Part shown: positions 15,746 through 23,384 of the stretch, piece by piece
How the letters are laid out: each line of letters begins with the position of its first letter
Numbering within the stretch: the first letter of the stretch is position 1
Assembly: GCF_019038435.1 (NCBI RefSeq)
Contig: NZ_JAGPOX010000080.1
Location: 1-42,250 of the forward strand
Length of the DNA stretch: 42,250 nucleotides
Direction of reading: 5' to 3'
Origin: Nocardia alni
GTDB taxonomy: Bacteria; Actinomycetota; Actinomycetes; Mycobacteriales; Mycobacteriaceae
Translations under genes and position numbers: made by a program
Notes under the pieces: model-generated
Seen by the model: the letters and a program-made list of their open reading frames with translations, nothing else
Told to the model about the DNA's origin: nothing
Databases searched by the model: none

Positions 15746-18700
15746 CTCGCCAGGCAGCCGGGGCCCAGGAGGGCCTTCAGGTCACCCATGAGCGCCGAGG
15801 ACGGGGATACCCGCAGGTTGTCGGCGACCTTGAGCAGGGTGGTCCGCTCGCGGGAGCCGACGTGGCGGATGTGCACGTCAGCGGTGCCGGGGTGGTTGGA
15901 CAGGACCCGCTTGAGGGCGTTGACCTTGTCGGGGGTGCACATGCGGGTCGGAATCGTCACCGCGAGGGGCTTTTCCATGCCGATGGCCGACAGATCCGGG
16001 ACCACGAGGTCGTTGGCGATCAGCGAAATGCGGTCGCCGCGAGCCGAGACGCGGGCCTTCACCAGGACGACGGCGTCCTCCACCACGTCCATGCCGTAGA
16101 CCGAATAGGACTGCGGGAAGAACAACACCTCGATCCCGCCGGTGAGATCTTCCAGCTGCGCCGAGGCCCACGGCAGCCCGTTCTTGTTGACGCGGCGGTT
16201 CACCGAGGCCAGGATGCCGCCGATGGTGACCTGGGCGCCGTCCTTGACATCGCCCTGCAGAATCGCTGGGATCGGAGTATCCGCCTGCGCCGCGAGCACG
16301 TGCTCGACACCGTTGAGCGGATGCCCGGACACGTACAGGCCCAGCATCTCCCGTTCCAGCGCGAGCTTGTGCTTGGACTCCCACTCCTCGTCGGGGACCT
16401 TCACATCGAAGACGCCCGAGATGCTGTCGTCCCCGTCGTCGAGGCCGCCGAACAGGTCGAACTGGCCGATCGCCTCGGCCTTCTTGGTCGACATCACCGC
16501 GTCGATCGCATCGGAGTGGACCAGGAACAGTCCCTTGCGCGGATGGTCGAGCGAGTCGAACGCACCGGCCTTGATGAGCGATTCGGTGACCTTCTTGGTA
16601 CAGGCCACGGTGTCGATCTTGTTCAGATAATCGGAGAAGTCGGTGAACTTCGACTTCTCCTTGCGGGCGGCGATGATCGAGGCCACCACGTTCGCCCCGA
16701 CGTTGCGCACCGCGCCCATGCCGAAACGGATGTCGTGGCCGACGGAGGCGAATTCGAGTTCGGACTCGTTGACATCGGGCGGCAGCACCTGGATGCCCAG
16801 GCGCCGGCAGTCGGCCAGGTAGACCGCGGCCTTGTCCTTGTCGTCGCCGACGCTGGTGAGCAGCGCGGCCATGTACTCGGCCGGGTAGTTCGCCTTCAGG
16901 TAGGCGGTCCAGTACGAGACCAGGCCGTAGGCGGCGGCGTGTGATTTGTTGAACGCGTAACCGGCGAACGGAAGGATGGTGTCCCACAGCGCCTTGATGG
17001 AGGCCTTGGAGAAACCGTTGTCCATCATGCCCTTCTCGAAGCCCTCGAATTCGGCTTCGAGCACCTCGGCCTTCTTCTTACCCATCGCGCGGCGCAGGAT
17101 ATCGGCTCGGCCGAGCGAGTATCCGGCCACTTTCTGCGCGACGTGCATGATCTGCTCTTGGTAGACGATCAGGCCGAAGGTCTCGCCGAGGATCTCCTTC
17201 AGCGGCTCCTCGAGCTCCGGGTGGATCGGCTTGACCTCTTGGCGAGCGTTCTTGCGATCGGCGTAATCGTTGTGCGCGTTCATGCCCATCGGACCGGGCC
17301 GGTACAGCGCGCCGACCGCGACGATGTCCTCGAACGCGTTGGGCTGCATGCGGCGCAGCAGATCGCGCATGGGGCCACCATCGAGCTGGAACACGCCGAG
17401 AGTTTCACCGCGCGAGAGCAATTCGAAGGTGGGCGCGTCGTCCAGCGGCAGATTGTCCATATCGAGGTCGACGCCCCGGTTGGCCTTGATGTTCTCCAGC
17501 GCGTCGCCGATGACCGTCAGGTTGCGCAGGCCCAGGAAGTCCATCTTCAACAGGCCGATGGCCTCGCAGGACGGGTAGTCCCAGCCGGTGATGATGGCGC
17601 CGTCCTGGGCGCGCTTCCACACCGGGATCGCGTCTGTGAGCGGATCGCAGGACATGATCACCGCGCAGGCATGCACGCCCGCGTTGCGGATCAGGCCCTC
17701 GAGGCCCTTGGCGGTCTCGTAGATCTTCGCGATCTCGGGATTGGACTCGATCAGGCCGCGGACCTCGGCAGCCTCCTTGTACCGCTCGTGCTCGGGATCG
17801 GTGATGCCCGAGACCGAGATGTCCTTGGCCATGATCGGCGGCGGCAGCGCTTTGGTGATCTGGTCGGCGATGGCGAAACCGGGCTGGCCGTGCAGCACGC
17901 GCGCGGAATCCTTCAGCGCGGCCTTGGTTTTGATGGTGCCGAAGGTGATGACCTGTGCCACCTTGTCGACGCCGTACTTCTCCGAGGCGTAGCGCACCAT
18001 CTCACCGCGGCGGCGATCGTCGAAGTCGATATCGATATCGGGCATCGACACGCGCTCGGGGTTGAGGAACCGCTCGAACAGCAGACCGTGCGGCAGCGGG
18101 TCGATATTGGTGATGCCCAGCGCGAAGGCGACCAGTGAACCGGCCGCCGAGCCGCGGCCCGGGCCGACCCGGATGCCGACGTCGCGGGCATGGTTGATGA
18201 GGTCGCCGACGACCAGGAAGTAGGCCGGGAAGCCCATTTCCAGGATGACGCCGATCTCGTACTCGACCTGATCGATGTACCTCTGCGACGGGCCCTCCGG
18301 GAAACGCCGCAGCAGTCCGCGCCGCACCTCCTCGCGCAGCCAGCTGGCCTGGTCGTATCCCTCGGGAACCGGGAAGACGGGCATCCGGTCGCGGTGGTTC
18401 CAGACCTCGTCGTAGGACTGCACCCGCTCGCCGATCAGCACGGTGTTGTCGCAGGCGCCGGGCACCTCGGCGTCCCAGATGGCGCGCATCTCGTCGGCGG
18501 ACTTGAGGTAGTAGCCGCTGCCGTCGAATTTGAAGCGGGTCGGGTCCGAGAGCGTCTTGCCGGTCTGAATGCACAGCAGCGCTTCGTGGTTGGTGGAGTC
18601 GGTCTGGTGCACGTAGTGGCAGTCGTTGGTCGCCAGCGGGGGAATGCCCAGCTTCTTGCCGACCTCGAGCAGGCCCTGGCGCACCCGGGTCTCGATGGAC

Positions 18701-19293
18701 AGTCCGTGGTCCATGATCTCCAGGAAGAAATTCTCCTTGCCGAAGATCTCCTGCCACTTGGCCGCCGCCTCGAGGGCTTCGCGCTCGTGGCCCAGGCGCA
18801 GGCGGGTCTGCACCTCGCCCGACGGGCAGCCGGTGGTGGCGATGATGCCCTCGGCGTGCTCGGCGATGATCTCCTCGTCCATGCGGGACCACTTGCCGAG
18901 CTGGCCCTCGAGCGAGGCCAGGCTCGACAGCTTGAACAGGTTGCGCAGGCCGGTCGCGTTCTCGGCGACCATCGTCATATGGGTGTACGCACCCGAGCCG
19001 GAGACGTCGTCGCCCTTCTGGCTCGGATCGCCCCACTGCACGCGCTTGGTGTTGAAGCGGGAGGCGGGCGCGATGTACGCCTCGATGCCGATGATCGGCG
19101 TGATGCCCTGCTTCTTGGCGGAGTTGTAGAACTCCGAGGCGCCGAACATGTTGCCGTGGTCGGTCATGCCGACGGCCGTCATGCCGAGGCGCTCGGCCTC
19201 CTTGAACAAGGGCGTGATCTTCGCCGCGCCATCGAGCATCGAGTACTCGGTGTGGTTGTGAAGGTGGACGAATGATCCCGGCGAGGCTGACAC
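15742..19293 (-). CDS. dnaE1: DNA polymerase III alpha subunit, replicative (DnaE1)
   Basis: A 1183-residue polymerase, close to M. tuberculosis DnaE1 (Rv1547). The N-terminal PHP domain starts at FVHLHNHTEYSMLDG (about residues 8-22) with its metal-ligand histidines intact, so PHP 3'-5' exonuclease proofreading is expected as in mycobacteria. The polymerase core has GPGRGSAAGS and the catalytic PDIDIDFDD near residues 418-426. KSHAAAYGLVSYWTAYLKANYPAEYMAA marks the thumb/fingers region, and an OB fold (QVTIGGILASVNRRVNKNG) lies near the C-terminus. GTG 19293 begins two residues before conservation starts, and TAGAAT lies 7 nt upstream. The longer open frame to 19434 is not used. The gene converges on lacI with a 4-nt stop overlap. 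Confidence 0.96.
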   Translation of the reverse strand: MSASPGSFVHLHNHTEYSMLDGAAKITPLFKEAERLGMTAVGMTDHGNMFGASEFYNSAKKQGITPIIGIEAYIAPASRFNTKRVQWGDPSQKGDDVSGSGAYTHMTMVAENATGLRNLFKLSSLASLEGQLGKWSRMDEEIIAEHAEGIIATTGCPSGEVQTRLRLGHEREALEAAAKWQEIFGKENFFLEIMDHGLSIETRVRQGLLEVGKKLGIPPLATNDCHYVHQTDSTNHEALLCIQTGKTLSDPTRFKFDGSGYYLKSADEMRAIWDAEVPGACDNTVLIGERVQSYDEVWNHRDRMPVFPVPEGYDQASWLREEVRRGLLRRFPEGPSQRYIDQVEYEIGVILEMGFPAYFLVVGDLINHARDVGIRVGPGRGSAAGSLVAFALGITNIDPLPHGLLFERFLNPERVSMPDIDIDFDDRRRGEMVRYASEKYGVDKVAQVITFGTIKTKAALKDSARVLHGQPGFAIADQITKALPPPIMAKDISVSGITDPEHERYKEAAEVRGLIESNPEIAKIYETAKGLEGLIRNAGVHACAVIMSCDPLTDAIPVWKRAQDGAIITGWDYPSCEAIGLLKMDFLGLRNLTVIGDALENIKANRGVDLDMDNLPLDDAPTFELLSRGETLGVFQLDGGPMRDLLRRMQPNAFEDIVAVGALYRPGPMGMNAHNDYADRKNARQEVKPIHPELEEPLKEILGETFGLIVYQEQIMHVAQKVAGYSLGRADILRRAMGKKKAEVLEAEFEGFEKGMMDNGFSKASIKALWDTILPFAGYAFNKSHAAAYGLVSYWTAYLKANYPAEYMAALLTSVGDDKDKAAVYLADCRRLGIQVLPPDVNESELEFASVGHDIRFGMGAVRNVGANVVASIIAARKEKSKFTDFSDYLNKIDTVACTKKVTESLIKAGAFDSLDHPRKGLFLVHSDAIDAVMSTKKAEAIGQFDLFGGLDDGDDSISGVFDVKVPDEEWESKHKLALEREMLGLYVSGHPLNGVEHVLAAQADTPIPAILQGDVKDGAQVTIGGILASVNRRVNKNGLPWASAQLEDLTGGIEVLFFPQSYSVYGMDVVEDAVVLVKARVSARGDRISLIANDLVVPDLSAIGMEKPLAVTIPTRMCTPDKVNALKRVLSNHPGTADVHIRHVGSRERTTLLKVADNLRVSPSSALMGDLKALLGPGCLAS

Positions 19294-19300
19294 GAAGTGG

Positions 19301-19306
19301 ATTCTA
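19301..19306 (-). promoter_or_regulatory. -10 box of dnaE1
   Basis: TAGAAT on the minus strand, 7 nt before the GTG start, with no Shine-Dalgarno between. A leaderless mRNA is expected. The -35 candidate TTCAGG at 16-bp spacing is weak. Confidence 0.5.
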
Positions 19307-19415
19307 GATCGCCCCACCGACACCTGAATCCCGCCGCGCCGCGCCGGTTCGCCCCCCGGGCGCGTGGTATATGAGCGCGGCGCGATGACCAGCGCGGAAC
19401 CGATCGGACAGGGAT

Positions 19416-19439
19416 TCCGCGTGTCGCACGACACGCGGA
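19416..19439. promoter_or_regulatory. Strong 24-bp palindrome between dnaE1 and the DUF2235 gene
   Basis: Arms TCCGCGTGTCG and CGACACGCGGA are exact reverse complements around a CA centre. It lies 110 bp upstream of dnaE1's -10 box and 185 bp before the DUF2235 ATG. It could be an operator for an unidentified regulator, or a hairpin in the DUF2235 leader. Confidence 0.5.
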
Positions 19440-19624
19440 GCCACTCGCTCCGCGGCGGGCCGGATACGCGCGGATGCGACCGTCCGGGACCGGTGGCTCG
19501 GAAAAATAAGTGTGTACCGGGCGGGTCCCGGGGGAATGATTAGCATCGGCGCGGATCGGTAGCGGCAAAACAGGTAGTCCGCTACGCGAGATTCGCCACG
19601 AAGCGGGGCGGGAGGATCCTTGCT

Positions 19625-20815
19625 ATGAAACGACTGGTCGTGTGCTGCGACGGAACCTGGGGAGCCGAGAGCAACCCGTCGGTGTCGAACGTGGTGAAGA
19701 TTGCGGAATCATTGCGCCTGAATACATCCGAAGCGGATGGGCGGATGGTCGAACAGCAGGTGTTCTACACCGACGGTCCCGGCACGCGCGGGTATTCCGC
19801 CGATAAGATCCTCGGTGGCATGTTCGGGGTGGGCCTGGATTCGGCGCTGTCGACGCTGTACTGGCAGCTGGCGCTGAACTGGGAACCCGACGACGAGATC
19901 TTCCTGTTCGGCTTCAGCCGCGGCGCGTATCTCGCGCGCAGTCTGTCCGGGCTGATCAACCGTATCGGCCTGCTGACCCCGGACGCGCTGTCCGAGGGCC
20001 GCCTGCCGGACGCACTGGCTATCTTCCGGCAGCGTAAGGCGCACCCCGACGATCCGGATCCGGCGCAGTGGGTGCAGTTCCGGGAGCAGTACTGCCGCGC
20101 GCCGGTGCCGATCAAATTCCTCGGTGTCTTCGATACCGTCGGCGCGATGGGCGTGCCCGGAATCACCTCCGGTAAGTACCGATTCCACGATCTGCGGCTC
20201 GCGCCGACCGTCCATTGCGCCCGCCAGGCACTGGCCATCGACGAGCGCCGACGCCTCTACTCACCGTGTCTGTGGGAGGTCATCGACGAGGCCGGTGTCG
20301 CCGAGCAGTGGCCGGACAGGGTCAAGCAGGTGTGGTTCGAGGGCTGCCACACCGATATCGGCGGTGGCCTGCCGGACGGTCGTCTGTCGGATCGCACGCT
20401 GCGCTGGATGGTCCGTGAAGCGTGCGAGCAGGGCCTGGAAATCGACCGGGACAGGCTGGAGGAGTCGATCGCACACAGCGCCACGGCGACCGGACCGGTT
20501 CGCCCGCACAGCACGCTGAATCTGTTCTATCGGATCGCGAATCTGGTCGGCCTGCTGGTCCACCCGCGCGATACGCGGTTCTACCGGGACTCCTGGCGTC
20601 GCCTGGACGCACGGCCGGACCAACGGGTGTACCTGGCGTCCTGCGCGTGCGGCGACAGCGAGTACGACCCGCCGAATGTGCGCCGCTGGGCGCGGGACTG
20701 CGACGATTGCGTGCCGACGGAACAGACCACCGGGCACGTCGAATCGGTCGCGGAAACGGAAAAACTCGCCGCGGCGGACGGTGCGGCCACGACCTCTGAA
20801 GAAGTCACCGCCTGA
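19625..20815 (+). CDS. DUF2235 (Tle1-like) alpha/beta hydrolase
   Basis: A 396-residue protein that starts with the family's hallmark KRLVVCCDGTW. The nucleophile elbow is GFSRGAY with Ser98, followed by LGVFDTVGAMG (catalytic Asp) and WFEGCHTDIGGG (catalytic His). DUF2235 members include type VI phospholipase effectors (Tle1), but many actinobacterial members stand alone with no secretion system. No signal peptide or membrane helix is seen, so a cytosolic lipase or esterase is likeliest here. GGAGG sits 9 nt before the ATG. The C-terminal 40 residues are acidic and look disordered. The gene is divergent from dnaE1 and is followed by the hairpin repeat at 20836. Confidence 0.82.
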   Translation: MKRLVVCCDGTWGAESNPSVSNVVKIAESLRLNTSEADGRMVEQQVFYTDGPGTRGYSADKILGGMFGVGLDSALSTLYWQLALNWEPDDEIFLFGFSRGAYLARSLSGLINRIGLLTPDALSEGRLPDALAIFRQRKAHPDDPDPAQWVQFREQYCRAPVPIKFLGVFDTVGAMGVPGITSGKYRFHDLRLAPTVHCARQALAIDERRRLYSPCLWEVIDEAGVAEQWPDRVKQVWFEGCHTDIGGGLPDGRLSDRTLRWMVREACEQGLEIDRDRLEESIAHSATATGPVRPHSTLNLFYRIANLVGLLVHPRDTRFYRDSWRRLDARPDQRVYLASCACGDSEYDPPNVRRWARDCDDCVPTEQTTGHVESVAETEKLAAADGAATTSEEVTA

Positions 20816-20835
20816 ATCCCCGTCATGCCCCGACT

Positions 20836-20910
20836 CGTCATTCCGGCATGCTTTTGGCCGGAATCCATCGGTGCACAGTAGATCCCGGCCAAAGGCATGC
20901 CGGGACGACG
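20836..20910. repeat. REP-like hairpin element (30-bp imperfect inverted repeats)
   Basis: The left arm 20836-20865 and right arm 20881-20910 pair at 26 of 30 positions around a 15-bp loop. The core is CCGGCATGC, TTTGGCCGG. The arms begin CGTCRTYCCGG, as in intergenic hairpins known to me from related actinobacteria. It separates the convergent DUF2235 and treY genes and may also end transcription. A degenerate half copy is at 5741. Confidence 0.62.
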
Positions 20911-20924
20911 GTCGGTGGAGTCGT

Positions 20925-23384
20925 TCAGCGCACGAGCAGGGCGACCGGTAACCGGGTGAACAGCTTCTCCAAGCGCACGCGGGTGGTGAAGGTATGTCCG
21001 GTCAGGCGGTCGGTCCAGGTGCCCGCGGGCAGGTCCAGAGCCGCGTCGCCCCAACCGGTCTCGGCCAGCCGCACACTGTGCCGGGTGGCCGCGGCGATCA
21101 CCTGCGGCGGCTCGTCGGCCCGGCCGCGGGCGAAGGCGATCAGATGTCCGCCGACATCGCCCGCGGCGAACAGCGGCGTGTAGGTCCCGTCGACGAAGCA
21201 GTCCGGCCGCTCGCGCCGCAGCCACAGCGCGTACGCCACGATCCACATCTTCGCCGCCCCGGACGGATCCAGCTCCGGTGTGCCGGTGAGCGATTGCAGC
21301 ATCGAGAGGCGGCGCCCGAAGTCGACCGGGCGGCGGTTGTCCGGATCGACGAGCGAATCCTCCCACACCTCGCAGCCCTGATAGATGTCCGGAATGCCCG
21401 GTCCGCACAGCTGTAACAGCTTCTGCGACAGCGCATCCGACCAGGCGTGCGGGGCCAGCTTGGCCACCAGCTCGGACAACTCGGCTCCGACGGGACCGTC
21501 GATCACCAGGTCGATCCACTGATGCAGCGACGCCTCGAAGTCGAGATCAGGTTCCTCCCAGGAGGTCTTGAGACCGGCCTCGCGAACGGCCTTCTCCGCG
21601 AACAGATGCAGTCGTTCCCGCAGTCCGGGCACCGCGGTGGCGGAGCGGCCGTCCGCAGGCCAGACCCCGAACATGTTCTGCAGCAGGAACAGTGCCGTCC
21701 CACCGTCGGGCGCGGGTGCGATCGCGCTCCACGCGGTCACCGCCTTGGACCAGCGGTCCGCGGCCTGCGACAGCACCCCGATGCGGGCGCGCACATCCTC
21801 CCCGCGCTTGGTGTCGTGCGTGGACAGCGTGGTCATCGTGGCCGGCCAGCGTTGCGCGCGTTCGGCATTGGCCAGATGGAACTCGAGCACCGACCGGCCG
21901 AACCGGGCCGGATTGCCGCCCACCTCCTGCAGCGACACCAGCCGCGCACCCTGGTAGTACATGGTGTCCTCGACCGCCTTGGCGGTCACCGCCCCGCACA
22001 CCTGGTTCATCCGCACCGCGGCCTCGCCGTTCGCCGACAGTGCGGTGACCAGCACCGAGAGCGGCACGGACAGTTCGTTGTTGCGCTTGCACACCTTGGT
22101 GACGACGTTCGTCATCATCCCGGCCAGCGGCGCGTAGTCGGTGCGGTACACCGGCATGAACGACAGCACCTCGATGGTGGCGTTGGTCAGCGCCATGGTG
22201 TCGAAGGTCTCGGCGTTGGCGTCGCGCTTGATCGCCTCCACCAGCCGGCGGACCTCGGGCACCAGCATCTTCTCGGCCACCGCGCGCTTGATGCGGTGCT
22301 CGTTGTTGCCGATCCACGCGCTGTTGCTGCCGTGCTCGCAGAAGCGGCGCGACAGATCGGTCAGCGCCCGCTCCCCGCCCGGATCGATCAGCACCCCGCC
22401 CAGATCGGCCAGGGCGTCGTAGCCGGTGGTGCCGTCGATCGGCAGCATCGCGTCCAGGGGTTCGCGATTGGACAGCACCTTCTCCACCAGCAGCAGCCGG
22501 CGCGGGCCGATCACCCGGCGCAGCTGGGCCAGATAGTCCGCGGGACGGGCCAATCCGTCCGGATGGTCCACCCGCACCCCGTCGATGAGATCGTGCTCAC
22601 ACCAGGCGGTCAGCTCGCGGTGGGTGAGCTCGAAGACCTTCGGGTCCTCCTGCCGGATCGCCGCGAGGCTGGACACCGCGAAGAACCGCCGGTAGGTACA
22701 GACCCCGACCTTCCAGCTGACCAGCCGGTAGTGCTGACGGTCGTGGATGCGCAGCGCGTTCTCCCCGTCGGTGCCGGGCGCGATCGGGAAGCGCAGATCG
22801 TGCAGCGCCAGCATCGGTTCCGGGCCGCTGCGGTCGACGCTCAGCGCGGCCGGATCGTTCTCACTCTGCAGCACCGGCAGCGCCAGGCGCCCCCCGGCCC
22901 CGTTGCCGGTGCTCCAGTCGATATCGAAGAAGTGCGCGAACTTCGACTTGCGGCCGTGCGTCAGCACATCCCACCACCACGGGTTCTGCCGCGGATCGGC
23001 GACGCCGACATGGTTGGGCACCAGATCCACGATCAGGCCCATACCCCGGCTGCGCACCTCCTCCGCCAGCATGCGCAGGCCGTTCGGGCCGCCCAGCGCC
23101 GAGGACACCGCGGTCGGATCGGCCACGTCGTAGCCGTGCGTCGATCCGCGCATCGCGGTCATGATCGGCGAGAGGTACAGATGCGAGACACCGAGCTGTT
23201 GGAGGTACTCCGCGATGGTGCGGGCGTCGGCGAACGTCAGCGCGTCCGGCCGCAGCTGCAGCCGGTAGGTGCTGCGGACCGGGGTCTGGCGGACCGCCGG
23301 TGTGGTGAGTGATTCGGGCGAAGCGGTTTCTGTCATCTCTGTCTTGATCTCATTAGGACGTGCGGGTGCTACATCCTCGCCCAC
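20925..23384 (-). CDS. treY: Malto-oligosyltrehalose synthase
   Basis: An 819-residue GH13 intramolecular transglucosylase. It converts the reducing-end alpha-1,4 bond of maltodextrins to alpha-1,1, giving maltooligosyl-trehalose for TreZ. Features in order: RSTYRLQLRPDALTFADA, VSHLYLSPIMTAMRGSTHGY, DLVPNHVGV, nucleophile Asp in DGVRVDHPDGL, acid/base Glu in LLVEKVLS, STHDTKRGEDVRAR, and PGIPDIYQGCE near the C-terminus. Length is normal. GTG 23384 has GGAGGGG 8 nt upstream and overlaps the treX 3' end by 16 nt, suggesting coupled translation; ATG 23336 is the alternative. The first ~30 residues are not conserved. Confidence 0.94.
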   Translation of the reverse strand: MGEDVAPARPNEIKTEMTETASPESLTTPAVRQTPVRSTYRLQLRPDALTFADARTIAEYLQQLGVSHLYLSPIMTAMRGSTHGYDVADPTAVSSALGGPNGLRMLAEEVRSRGMGLIVDLVPNHVGVADPRQNPWWWDVLTHGRKSKFAHFFDIDWSTGNGAGGRLALPVLQSENDPAALSVDRSGPEPMLALHDLRFPIAPGTDGENALRIHDRQHYRLVSWKVGVCTYRRFFAVSSLAAIRQEDPKVFELTHRELTAWCEHDLIDGVRVDHPDGLARPADYLAQLRRVIGPRRLLLVEKVLSNREPLDAMLPIDGTTGYDALADLGGVLIDPGGERALTDLSRRFCEHGSNSAWIGNNEHRIKRAVAEKMLVPEVRRLVEAIKRDANAETFDTMALTNATIEVLSFMPVYRTDYAPLAGMMTNVVTKVCKRNNELSVPLSVLVTALSANGEAAVRMNQVCGAVTAKAVEDTMYYQGARLVSLQEVGGNPARFGRSVLEFHLANAERAQRWPATMTTLSTHDTKRGEDVRARIGVLSQAADRWSKAVTAWSAIAPAPDGGTALFLLQNMFGVWPADGRSATAVPGLRERLHLFAEKAVREAGLKTSWEEPDLDFEASLHQWIDLVIDGPVGAELSELVAKLAPHAWSDALSQKLLQLCGPGIPDIYQGCEVWEDSLVDPDNRRPVDFGRRLSMLQSLTGTPELDPSGAAKMWIVAYALWLRRERPDCFVDGTYTPLFAAGDVGGHLIAFARGRADEPPQVIAAATRHSVRLAETGWGDAALDLPAGTWTDRLTGHTFTTRVRLEKLFTRLPVALLVR

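Larger units (their letters stand above)
19294..19624. other. Divergent dnaE1/DUF2235 intergenic region
   Basis: This 331-bp gap holds the dnaE1 promoter, a 24-bp palindrome at 19416-19439, and GGAGG (19611-19615) placed 9 nt before the DUF2235 start. No ORF here looks protein-like. Confidence 0.5.

Noticed and set aside
21447..23312. 621-codon plus-strand ORF opposite treY
   Set aside because: It is an antisense shadow of a fully conserved GH13 gene. The translation is His/Arg/Gln-rich with no motif, as expected from GC-skewed third positions.
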